From assembly GCA_028752905.1 (NCBI GenBank), contig JAQNBH010000011.1, positions 28,271,678 to 28,335,677 on the forward strand: a stretch of 64,000 nucleotides of DNA, written 5' to 3'. Each line of letters opens with the position of its first letter. Positions within the stretch are counted from its first letter, which is position 1. Under the pieces are notes generated by a model. That model saw only the letters and a list, made by a program, of their open reading frames with translations. It did not search any database and had not been told where the DNA came from. Made by a program: the position numbers and the translations under genes. The stretch comes from Cladorhizidae sp. MBARI D1340-BT2. Taxonomy: Eukaryota > Porifera > Demospongiae > Poecilosclerida > Cladorhizidae. This document shows, in pieces, positions 1-10,200 of this stretch.

Positions 1-2260
1 GTTTTTCGAGTACAAACAGTTCTATAATGTTCAAATGGAAGCTAATTGCAAGAATGAGCGATGTCACTGTTTTTCTTTAAAACGCTTAAAAACGTCCAAA
101 ATGCAGTAAAATAGAGTTAGCAAAAATGTTTTCTGACATTTTAAGAGTACAGTTCCATAATGTTGGCTAATTTGCCATTTTGACAAAATTGAGCGATTGC
201 AGACAGTTTTTCCAGAAAACGCACTAAAAGATCCTGCGAGCTCTGTTAAAAACAGATTTCTCACCAAGTGTAAGACTGTTTTTCGAGTACAAACAGTTCT
301 ATAATGTTCAAATGAATGAGCGATGTCAGACCGTTTTTCTTTAAAACGCTTAAAAACTTCCAAAATGCAGTAAAATAGTTAGCAAAAATGTTTTCTGACA
401 TTTTAAGAGTACAGTTCCATAATGTTGGATAATTTGCCATTTTGACAAAATTGAGCGATTGCAGACAGTTTTTCCTAAAAACGCTCAAAAACGTCCCTTG
501 GAGCAAAATAAAATTTCTTTCGGTTAAAAACGAAATATTTCACACCAAAAGACATTTTCTGTCATTTAAAGAGTAGAAACAGTTCTATAATGTTGATAAT
601 GTGCCCATTTGACAGAATGAGACAGTTATCCCTCAAAAAGCTCAAAATAGAGCTCTTTCAGTTAAAAAGGATATTTCGACGTTTTCTGTCATTTAAGTGT
701 AGAAACAGTTTTATAATGTTGAAGAGGAAGCTAATGTGCCATTTTGACAAGATTTAAACAGTTTTACTTCAAAACGCTCTAAAACGTACCAATTGGGAGC
801 TTCTTTCTTTTTAAAACGGAAGATTTCTCACCAAAAGACATTTACTCTTGTTTAAGGAGGTAGAAACAGTTCAATAATGTTGAATGAAAAGTAAGCTAAA
901 GTGCCCATTTTGACAAGTATGAGCGATTTCAGACAGTTTTTCCTCAAAACACTCAAAAAGTCCCAATTGGATCAAAGTAGTTACTTTCGGTTAAAAACGG
1001 AAGATTTCTCACCAAAAGACGTTTCTTGTCGTTTAAAGAGTAGAATAGTTCTATAATGTTGAAAATGAAGCTAATGTGCCCATTTTGAAAAGAATGAGAC
1101 GGTTATTCCTCAAAACGCTAAAAAAATAGAGCTGCTTTCAGTTAAAAAGGATATTTCTCAAAAAAAAGTTTTCAATCATTTAAAGAGTAGAAACAGTTCC
1201 ATAATGTTGAAGAGGAAACTAATGTGCTATTTGACAGATTTAGACAGTTTTTCTTCAAAACGTTCTAAAACGTACCAATTGGGAGCTTCTTTCATTAAAA
1301 ACGGAAGATTTCTCAATAAAAGACATTTACCCTTGTTTAAAGAGGTAGAAACAGTTCAATAATGTAGAAAAGTAAGCTAAAAGTGCCCATTTTGAAAAGA
1401 ATGAGCGATTTCTGACAATTTTTTCTAAAAATGCTCAAAAACGTCCCTATTGGAGCAATGTAGAGCTTCTTTCGGTTACAAATGGGAGATTTCTCACCAA
1501 AATACCTTTTCTGTCGTGAAATGCTGAAAAGTAACGTGCACATTTTGAATTGAATTTGCGATTTCAGACATTTTTTCCTCAAAACACTCAAAAATGCACC
1601 CAATTGGTAGGTTAAAAACGGAAGATTTCTCACCAAAAGACGTTTTCAGACGTTTAAAGAGTAGAAACAGTTCTATAATGTTGAAAAGGAAGCTAATGTG
1701 CCCATTTTGACAAGAATGAGCGAAATACGTCCCTATTGGAGCAAAATAGAGAGCTGCTTTCGGTTAAAAAGGTGATATTTCTCACCAAAATGTTTTCTGT
1801 CATTTAAAGAGTAGAAACAGTTCACTTTTGAATAGTTCCATAATGTTGAAGAGGAAGCTAAATAGCGATTTTGAGAGACTTCAGCCTTTTTTCCCTCAAA
1901 AACGTACCAATTGGAGCAAAATAGAGCATCTTACGGATAAAAAGTTGATTTCTCACCAAAAGACGTTTTCTGTAGTTTAAAAGAGTAGAAACAGTTCCAT
2001 AATGTTGTAAGGAAACTAGTTTGTACCTTTTGAAAAGAATGAGCGATTCGATACAGTTTTTCCTCAAAATGCTGAAAAACGTCCCAATTGGAGCAAAGTA
2101 GAGGGTTTTTTCAGTTAAAACGGCAGATTTCTCATAAAAAGACATTTACTCTCATTTAAAGAGTACAAGTTTGAGCGATTTCATACTTTTTTTAAAAAAT
2201 GCACTAAACTATCCCAATTGTCGCAAAATAGAGCTTAAAAATGGAATATTTCTCACAAAA
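1..2260. repeat. degenerate ~150-bp tandem repeat
   Basis: About 14 diverged copies of a 130-180 bp unit. Each carries the same ordered landmarks: a run like gtttttcctcaaaacgctc, then ggttaaaaacggaagatttctcacc, then agtagaaacagttctataatgttg, then aagctaatgtgcccattttgac. The ataatgtt landmark recurs near 24, 158, 300, 420, 582, 714, 874, 1053, 1202, 1360, 1675, 1840 and 2000. The short reading frames here are by-products of the repeat and share no protein-like conservation. The array continues off the left edge. Confidence 0.85.
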
Positions 2261-2737
2261 GTCACAAGGTGAATGTCCTTGATGGTGGGCCAGGTGAGAG
2301 CATCATCTCTCACAAAGTGCATGTCCTTGATGGTGGGCCAGGTCAGAGCATCATCTCTCACAAGGTGAATGTCCTTGCTGGTGACTCGGGTCAGAGCATC
2401 ATCTCTCACAAGGTGCATGTCCTTGATGGTACTCAGGTCAGAGTGTCATCCCTCACAAGGTTGATGGTGGGCCAGGTCAAAGCATCATCTCTCACAAGGT
2501 GCATATCCTGATGGTGGGCCAGGTCAGAGCATCATCTCTCACAAGGTGCATGTCCTTGATGGTGGGCCAGGTCAGAGCATCATCTCTCACAAGGTGCATG
2601 TCCTTGATGGTGTGAGTCAGGTCAGAGGATCATTTCCCACAAGGTGCAAGTCCTTGATAGTGGGCCAGGTTATAGTCATCTCTCACAAGGAGCATGTCCT
2701 TGATGGTGAATCAGGTCAGAGCATCATGTACAAGTGT
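2260..2737. repeat. 48-bp minisatellite, about 10 copies
   Basis: The unit runs caaggtgcatgtccttgatg followed by gtgggccaggtcagagcatcatctctca. The 48-bp period is a multiple of three, so one plus-strand frame reads a 16-residue repeat (core HVLDGGPGQSIISHK) for several copies. Some copies have lost or gained bases (near 2455-2475, 2505 and 2650-2690), and the frame breaks there. No splice sites, signal peptide or other coding context is evident. A non-coding minisatellite is the simplest reading. Confidence 0.9.
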
Positions 2738-3250
2738 ATCAAATTTTTATGTCCCTCTACTTTTTTCCGGCTTTACGCTGACCACCCACCTAACCCACAG
2801 CTTTTAAAAGTAGACCATTTGACCGTTTACTAATCATGAGGGAGTAACTGAAGAACACTGTTCATTATTCTAGAAACTCTGCCATTCAATATCTCATGTT
2901 TTAGTGAATGCATTAATTGAACTAAAACACTTTTGAGTTTGACAAAGGGAAAGGAAAAAAGCTGCCTTTAGAGTGATGAGGTAAATGTCATTGTAACTCT
3001 AATGATGCAATGTCATGGGGATGCAATGTCATGGGTCAAAAAATAAAATGATTTTTTTTTGTCCTGGATGGATAACAAATGCCAATCTCAATAGGTTGGC
3101 TGCTTTGCTAGTTAAAATTTTGATTTTGTAAGTGAGATCTGCCTTGAATCCAGTTTCGAGTTAATACTCCAGTTGTGGTGGTGCAGGATTTTTGCCCTTG
3201 TTGTATGACAGATTTTACATGTATTATTATTCCAATTTACTTTGTTTTAG
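2738..3250. other. no gene recognised
   Basis: Unique AT-rich sequence between the minisatellite and the transmembrane exon. The last ~70 bases before 3251 are T-rich and end in tttgttttag, a good 3' splice site, so the right part is probably intron. Confidence 0.5.
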
Positions 3251-3331
3251 AGGTGATTGCTGTCTCTTCTGCTGTTGTGCTGGTCATCATTGCTGCCATT
3301 TCGATATTGTTTATTGTGATTTTGAAATGCG
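3251..3331 (+). CDS. single transmembrane-segment exon
   Basis: An 81-bp exon bounded by tttgttttag on the left and gtaagaaat on the right. In the open frame it encodes a strongly hydrophobic helix of about 22 residues (VSSAVVLVIIAAISILFIVI) followed by LKC. It starts and ends in phase 1 (27 codons). A short symmetric exon carrying only the membrane anchor is typical of modular type I receptors. The polarity fits, since the basic residue follows the hydrophobic stretch. The neighbouring plus-strand exons were not recognised. It lies opposite in orientation to the Calx-beta exons at 16.8-23.2 kb, so it belongs to another gene or to a rearranged piece. Confidence 0.6.
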
Positions 3332-4545
3332 GTAAGAAATATTTAGTATACCATCCCAAATCCGACTACTGTACAGTTTCATTGAGCTTCTCCTAGGCAT
3401 TCCATTTACTGACATTGTGTCATTCCATAATGTTGCAAAGCCAGAAATGCAATGAAATGGATATGAAGCATGCAAGAGTAGGATTTGGTTTAATACTTAC
3501 ATCCATTGTATTGTGTCGGACCAAGAATCTAGCACAGGATGAAATGCTCTGCGAGCTATTTAGTTTCCAAATACTCTATAGGATTTGTAGATGTGGGTGG
3601 GACGCATTGGAACTTTGAGAAACCTACCCTGTTTGTAGACAGGTATCTGCTTAAACATACAGTAATGTTATGCAAACAAGGTATAGGTGTTCTACAGATA
3701 GCTAACAGTTTGAGGGCTGTTATAGTAATTTTGTTACCAGGTGCTGGGTGTATCCATAGTCTTTGGTTGCAGTGGTAGCTAGACTTGATAACTGTAATAC
3801 TGACTAATAGCAATATACATTGCATTATGAATCCTGCTTGATTGGAATGCATTCAGGCCTTTGGTAATAATGCCAGAATAGTTTTTAGATGCCACAACAT
3901 AGATACTACATTGCTACATAATAGATACATTAAATGTTTGTATTGCGTCATTAAACTTGCAATAAAATAACACATTGGCAAGTAGTTACTGGTTGTCATG
4001 GAAGTCAATTTATAGACTAAAATGTAGTCCACATCATACGATTTGATATCTTCCATGTTCTTGGGAGTATAAGTAGTACCTACTAATATGCAGAGATTTT
4101 GTTGGTTGGTTTGTATGCATATGTGCTGCGGTACACTTCTATTCAAGGAATAAAAAAGTTATCCCCTTAGAGGATTTGCGACAGCCTCCTTCTCCATTGT
4201 AGTTGGGGAACTCCACAAACAAACAGCAGAGAAGAAGAATGACTCTTAGCATTAGTAAAATACTTTATCCAACTTTTAACTTCTTGTAAGCTCTAAAAGT
4301 CAGCACACACCATATTTTGTTATTAGAATTGGCCCCTTAGTAGTGGGTCAGCTACAATCTCCTTCAAGTTCTCAGTAACAAATGTGCAACAAAAAAAAAC
4401 AGCAGAAAATACTGTTTTGATGATCCATGCCCACATTTTACAAGATATGACATGCATTGGGGAAAATTTGGAGCCTTCTGCTACTAAAATTATTTTGTTT
4501 GTAAGCAAGTTTTTTGATGAAAATAACTGAGATAGAAGATACATA
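3332..4545. other. no gene recognised
   Basis: AT-rich sequence with short frames on both strands and no domain signature or convincing splice pair. It may be the intron downstream of the transmembrane exon. Confidence 0.4.
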
Positions 4546-4606
4546 CATAGCTAGATATATACCTAGATACATAGCTAGATACATACCTAGATACAAAGCT
4601 AGATCT
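4546..4606. repeat. short simple repeat (tagatacata/gctagatacc)
   Basis: About five imperfect copies of a 12-14 bp unit built on tagatacatagc / tagatacatacc, ending at gctagatctt. Confidence 0.75.
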
Positions 4607-4982
4607 TGAAGATATAACCTAAACCGCCTACAGGTTACTGGGGATAATCAATTCTGGTTGAGTTGAGTTCTGCTTTGAAGTTGAGCTTACATGACTTTCC
4701 CACTTTACTGTGGTTGGCACAATCACTGATGTGAAAATGGATTGACAGAATCAACAAATTATGTTTCACAAGGTGCATGCTAGAATCATTCAATTGTTAA
4801 GCTACTGTCTGCCTGGCTAGGCCTTGGCACATTATGCTGGCATAAATTTGAGCATAATAGCTCTCCTTTCCACTTGAGCATAATTGCAAAATATTTGGGC
4901 ATAATGACAACAAATGTGCTCAACAAATGTGATTATTACAAAACATAATAATTACAGTTCTAAGAATTGTTAAACTCTAGCA

Positions 4983-5460
4983 TTACTCATACTCAACGTA
5001 GTCGTGAAGCGCAGATTGCTGAGATTGTGTAAAATGTCTCTCCAAAATTGAAAAAACTCTTTCAGTTGATGCTGAGGATGGCTGAATCAAAATGACTTTT
5101 CTGAATCCCTGACTCCACTATGGCAATGTTCCTTTATTATGCCCCCACCATTCCAAAGGGATCACTTCCCTTGCAAGTACCTTTAGCTGCTACTAAATAA
5201 GATGGTAGTTCTAGCTTCAAATCAATAATGAGTTCATCTCTGAAGAAAGGCAATGCCTTCAATGTGTCTACTGAAGCAGCAGTGACCTTCCCTGGATTGA
5301 AAAGGCGAGCACTCTTAAATGCATCCATAGTAGGTTTAAAATCCTGAAAAACTTCACTTCAAAGTAATGGAAACCCCTTGTACACAGTTGCCAGCACAGC
5401 TCATCCAGTACTGCTCCGGCTGCAGTGCAGTAGCAATCTATTTGCAACAGCAGCTGCATT
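4983..5460 (-). pseudogene. hAT transposase C-terminal fragment, broken
   Basis: One minus-strand frame (5137-5328) gives DAFKSARLFNPGKV and, later, LKLELPSYLVAA. These match the stretch before the dimerisation region in hAT transposases. A different frame (about 4983-5096) gives QPSSASTERVFSIL, the hallmark hAT C-terminal dimerisation motif, ending at a TAA at 4983-4985. The frame change between 5096 and 5140, a further break near 5340-5400, and the absence of the catalytic N-terminal part show that it is dead. The family call rests on known hAT motifs, and the exact subfamily is not determined. Confidence 0.7.
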
Positions 5461-5639
5461 GGGCCAGTGACGTTGTCATGCCACAGAATCGGACATGAAC
5501 ATTTATGTATGTGTAAGTGTGATATGTGTAAGTGTTATTATTATTTCCCTGTATCACTCTTAACACTTTGATATCTGTATCACCATTGTATATATAACGG
5601 AGTACTGGTTCATACACCACTTTACCCTATTCTACTCTC

Positions 5640-5840
5640 ACGCATCTATTTATTACTGTTACCTTATTTGGTCATCTTTTAGTTGCCCGGCTGGAGTCTA
5701 TTTAAAGTCCCAGCCGAGCCCACGTGAATCAGTTCTACTCTATACTTATGCTTAACAATTACTAAGATATTCTTAAGGCTTAAGAACCTTGTATCTGGGA
5801 AGAAGGGGGAATTGTAGAACTCTGGTGGCAGCAATTACCG
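5640..5840 (+). mobile_element. possible LTR end plus primer-binding site fragment
   Basis: The decamer tggtggcagc at 5823-5832 is identical to the one just after the proposed LTR at 60849-61060. It is complementary to a tRNA 3' end of the form GCTGCCACCA. It follows a region with a TATA-like ctatttaaag (5698-5707). No gag or pol is attached, so this would be an LTR remnant inside the hAT relic. Short similarity only, so chance is possible. Confidence 0.3.
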
Positions 5841-6236
5841 CTTAACTGAAACCGGGTTAGCAACCAAAGCTTAAGGTCGAGGTTGAGCATCCGCTGTGAG
5901 CTGATATTTGTAAGACGTGCACAACAGACGTACTTGAATTGAATTGCAGCAGTCTCGCCTAGAGCAATAGTATCTGTGTCAGTCTCAGACACTGGTAGTG
6001 AAACAGAAGCCATGAAGGCCTGTCAGTCTGTGCATATATTTAACTCAGTCAGCTGTTTGTTTTGGCCACATGGTAGATCACATGACAAGGTCAAAGGTTA
6101 GTTTGCATGAGCATAATGGTTATATTGAGAGCATAATGATAAGGACTAGGAAGCATAATAATATGGTTCTCAGAGCATAGGAGCATAGCATAATAGCTTA
6201 AAAAAATTAGCATATGTGCCAAGGCCTATGTCTGGC

Positions 6237-6539
6237 TCTATAGTTTTGGTAGATGGCTTGCTGATTGGAGTGGCAGGTAAATGTTCTAGGCCAGTGCCCT
6301 AGTCCATGAAGCATGTCTCTACAACACAAATCTAAATAATTTTCCTCCTAGGGTTGCCAATAAAGTTACATAATGCTGGTTGGTCCAGGTCACAGTTACA
6401 CAAGGTAAGCCTGCCTCACAATGGCTAAAGGATGCTTGGCTGTAGGCATCTGGTACGCAAGACTTGCATTCAATCACTTGCAACTGAATACATGACTTCT
6501 TGCATGGCATATTGGCTGACTGGATGCCTGACTCTCTAC
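6237..6539. other. no gene recognised
   Basis: Short unique spacer between the hAT relic and the 34-bp array, with no coding or RNA signature seen. Confidence 0.5.
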
Positions 6540-7213
6540 ACAACCATAGTTAACTGACAAATGGCTCTCAACAAAGCCATAGTTGACTAACAGTTTGGAT
6601 CTCAACACAGCCATAGTTGACTGACAGTGTGGCTCTCAACACTGCCATAGTTGACTGACAATATGGCTCTCAACATAGCCATAGTTGACTGACAGTATGA
6701 CTCTCAACACAGCCATAGTTGACTGACAGTGTGGCTCTCAACACAGCCATAGTTAACTGACAATATGGCTCTTAACATAGCCATAGTTGACTGACAATAT
6801 GGCTCCCAACACATCCATAGTTGACTGACAGTATGGCTCTCAACACAGCCATAGTTGACTGACAGTATGGCTCCCAACACAGCCATAGTTGACTGACAGT
6901 ATGGCTCTCAACACAGCCATAGTTGACTGACAGTATGGCTCTCAACACAGCATAGTTGACTAACAGTATAGCTCTCAACACAGCCATAGTTGACTTCAGT
7001 ATGGCTCTCAACACAGCCATAGTTGACTGACAGTGACTCTCAACACAGCAATTGTTGAGTAGCTCTCAACACAGCCATAGTTGATTACAGTATGGCTCTC
7101 AACGCTCTCAACACAGCCATAGTTGACTGACAGTATGGCTCTCAATACAGCAATAGTTGACTAGCTCTCAACACAGCCATAGTTGACTAAAGTATGGCTC
7201 TCAACGCTCTCAA
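6540..7213. repeat. 34-bp tandem repeat, about 20 copies
   Basis: The unit is agttgactgacagtatggct followed by ctcaacacagccat. Copies are well conserved from 6590 to 6955. Shortened or partly duplicated units follow at 7030-7210 (for example ctcaacgctctcaaca twice). Minus-strand frames read a repeating AVLRAILSVNYG, a by-product of the tandem structure. Confidence 0.92.
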
Positions 7214-10200
7214 CATGCGCACCAGAGTTCATGAATTCTGATGTGCATCAAGCCATGAACTCTGGTGTGCATCAAGCCATGAACTCTGTTGTGTATCAAC
7301 CTATGAACTTTGGTCTGTATCAAGCTATATGAACTCTGATGTGTAGCAAAACATGAATTCTGGTGTGTATCAAGCTATGAACTCCAGTCTCTATCAAGCT
7401 ATATGAATTCTGATGTGTAGCAAGACATGAACTCTGGTGTGCATCAAGCCATGAACTCTGGCGGGTATGAAGCTATGAACTCTGGTCTGTATCAAGCTAT
7501 GAACTCGGGTGTGTAGCAAGTTATGAGGTCTGGTGTGTAGCAGTCATGAACTCTGTATCAAGCCATGAAGTCTGGCATCTAAAGCCATGAACTCTGGTGT
7601 GTTTCAAGCCATGAACTCTGGTGTGCATCAAGCTATGAACTCTGTGTGTATCAAGCTATTAACTCTGGTGTGCATCAACCCATGAACTCTGGTGTGCATC
7701 AAGCCATGAACTCTGGTGTGCATCAAGCAATGAACTCTGGTGTGTAGCAAGCCATGAACTCAGGCATGCATCAAGCCAGTAACTATGGTGGTATCAAGCT
7801 ATGAATTCTGGTCTGTAGCAAGACATGAACTCTGGTGTGTAGCAGTCATGAACTCCGTATCAAACCATGAACTCTAGTGTGCAGCAAGCCTTGAACACTG
7901 GTGTGTTAAGCCATGTACTTTGGTGTGTACCAAGCCATGAACACTGGTGTGCATCAAGCCAAGAACTCTGGTGTGCAACAAGCATGAACTCTGGTGTGCA
8001 TCAAACCATCAACTCAGGAGTGCATCAAGCTATTTACAATGGCATGTAGCAAGCTATGAACTCTGGTGTGTACCAAGCTATGTATGAAGTCTGATGTGTA
8101 GCAAGACATGAACTCTGGCGTCCAGCAAGCCATGAACTCCGGGGTGCATCAAGCCATGAACTCTGGTGTGTATCAAGCTATGAACTCTAGTGTGTAGCAA
8201 GACATGAACTCTGGTGTGAAGGAGTCATGAATTCTGTATCAAGCCATGAACTCTGGTGGCTCGAGCCATGAACTCTGGTGTGCATCAAGCCATGAACTTT
8301 GGTTTGCATCGAGCCATGAACTCTGGTGTGCATCAAGCCATGAACTCTGGTATGCATCAAGCCATGAACTCATGATGTGCATCAAGCCATGAACTCTGGT
8401 GTGCATCAACCCATGAACTTTGGTGTGCATCAAGCCATGAACTCTGGTGCGCAACAAGCCATGAACTCTGGTGTGTGTAGCAAGCCATGAACACTGGTAT
8501 GTAGCAAGCCATGAACACTGGTGTGTGTCAAGCCATGAACTATGGTGTGTATCAAGCTATATGAACTCTGGTGTGTAGCAAAACATGAATTCTGCTGTGT
8601 ATCAATCAAGCTATGAACTCCAGTCTATATCAAGCTGTATAAATTCTGGTGTGTAGCAAAACATGAACTCTTATGTGCATCAAGCCATGAACTCTGGCGG
8701 GTATCAAGATATTCTAGTCTGTATCAAGCTATGAACTCGTGTGTGTATCAAGTTATGAGGTCTGGTGTGTATCAAGGTATGAACTCTGGGGTGTAGCAAG
8801 ACATGAACTCTGGCGTACAGCAAGACATGAACTCCGGCGTGCATCAAGCTATGAAATCTGGTATGTATCAAGCTATGAACTCTGATGTGCAGCAAGACAT
8901 GAACTCTGGTGTGTAGCAGTCATGAACTCTGTAACTAGCCATGAACTATAGGTGTCTCAAGCCATCAACTCTGGTGTACATCAAGCCATGAACTCTGGTG
9001 TGCATCAAGCCATGAACATTGGTGTGCATGGAGCCATGAACTATGGTGTGCATGAAGCCATGAACTCTGGTGTGCATCAAGCCATGAACTCTGGTGTGCA
9101 TCAAGCCATGAACTCTGGTGTGTATCAAGCCATGAACTCTGCGGTGCATCAAGCCATGAACTTTGGTGTGCATCAAGCCATGAACACTGATGTGTATGAA
9201 GCTATGAACTCTGTTATGTAGCAAGCCTTGAACTCTGGCGTGCAACAAGCTCTGAACTCTGGTGTGCATCAAGCCATGAACTCTGGTTTGTCAAGCCATA
9301 AACTCTGGTGTGTATAAAGCCATGAACTCAGGTGTGCATTAAGCCATGAACTCAGGTATGCATCTAGCCAAGGACTCTGGTGGGTATCAAGCTATGAACT
9401 CTGGTCTGTATATGAACTCTCTGTGTACAAGACATGAACTCTGGTGTGTAGTAAGACATGAACTCTGCTGTGCATCAAGCCATGAACTCTGATGGATATC
9501 AAGCTATGAACTCTGGTCTGTTTCAAGCTATGAACTCTGGTGTGTCACAAGCATTGAAGTCTGGTGCGTAGCAGTCATGAACTGTATCATCAAGCCATGG
9601 ACTCTGGTGTCTCAAGCCATGAACCTTGGTGTACATCTAGCCATCAACTCTGGTGTGCAATAAGCCATGAACTTTGGTGTGCATCAAACCATGAACTCTG
9701 GTGGGTATCAAGCTATGAACTCTGGTGTGTAGCAAGCAATGAACTCTGGCGTTCAGCAAGCCATGAACTCTGGCATGCATCAAGCTATGAACTCTGATGT
9801 GTATCAAGCTATGAACTATGGTGTGTAGCAAGATATGAACTCTGGTGTGTAGCAGTCATGAAATATGTATCAATCCATGAATTCTGGTGTTTAAAGCCAT
9901 GAACTCTGGAGTGCAGCAAGCCATCAACTCTGGTGTGCATCAAGCCATGAACTCTGGTCTGTATCAAGCTATGAACTCTGGTGTGTAGCAAGACATTATT
10001 AACTTTGATATGTAGCAGTCATGAACTCTGTCTCAAGCCATGAACTCTGGCGTGCAGCAAGCCATGAACTCTGGCGTGCAGCAAGCCATGAACTCTGGCG
10101 TGCAGCAAGCCATGAACTCTGGTGTGTAACAACAAGCCATGAATACTGGTATGCATCAAGCCATGAACTCTGGTCTACATCAAGCCATGAACACTGGTGT

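Larger units (their letters stand above)
4818..6228 (-). mobile_element. hAT-type DNA transposon relic with TIRs and target-site duplication
   Basis: The left end reads taggccttggcacattatgc. The reverse complement of the right end reads taggccttggcacatatgct, so about 20 bp match with one gap. The flanks are tgcctggc (4810-4817) and tgtctggc (6229-6236), a 7/8 match consistent with the 8-bp duplication made by hAT transposases. Subterminal gcataat motifs are frequent at both ends. Inside on the minus strand is a broken transposase C terminus. An LTR-like fragment is nested within. The element is about 1.41 kb and non-autonomous now. Confidence 0.75.

Noticed and set aside
5780..6013. Minus-strand 77-codon frame as a gene
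   Set aside because: It covers the LTR-like/primer-site fragment inside the hAT relic and has no recognisable motif.
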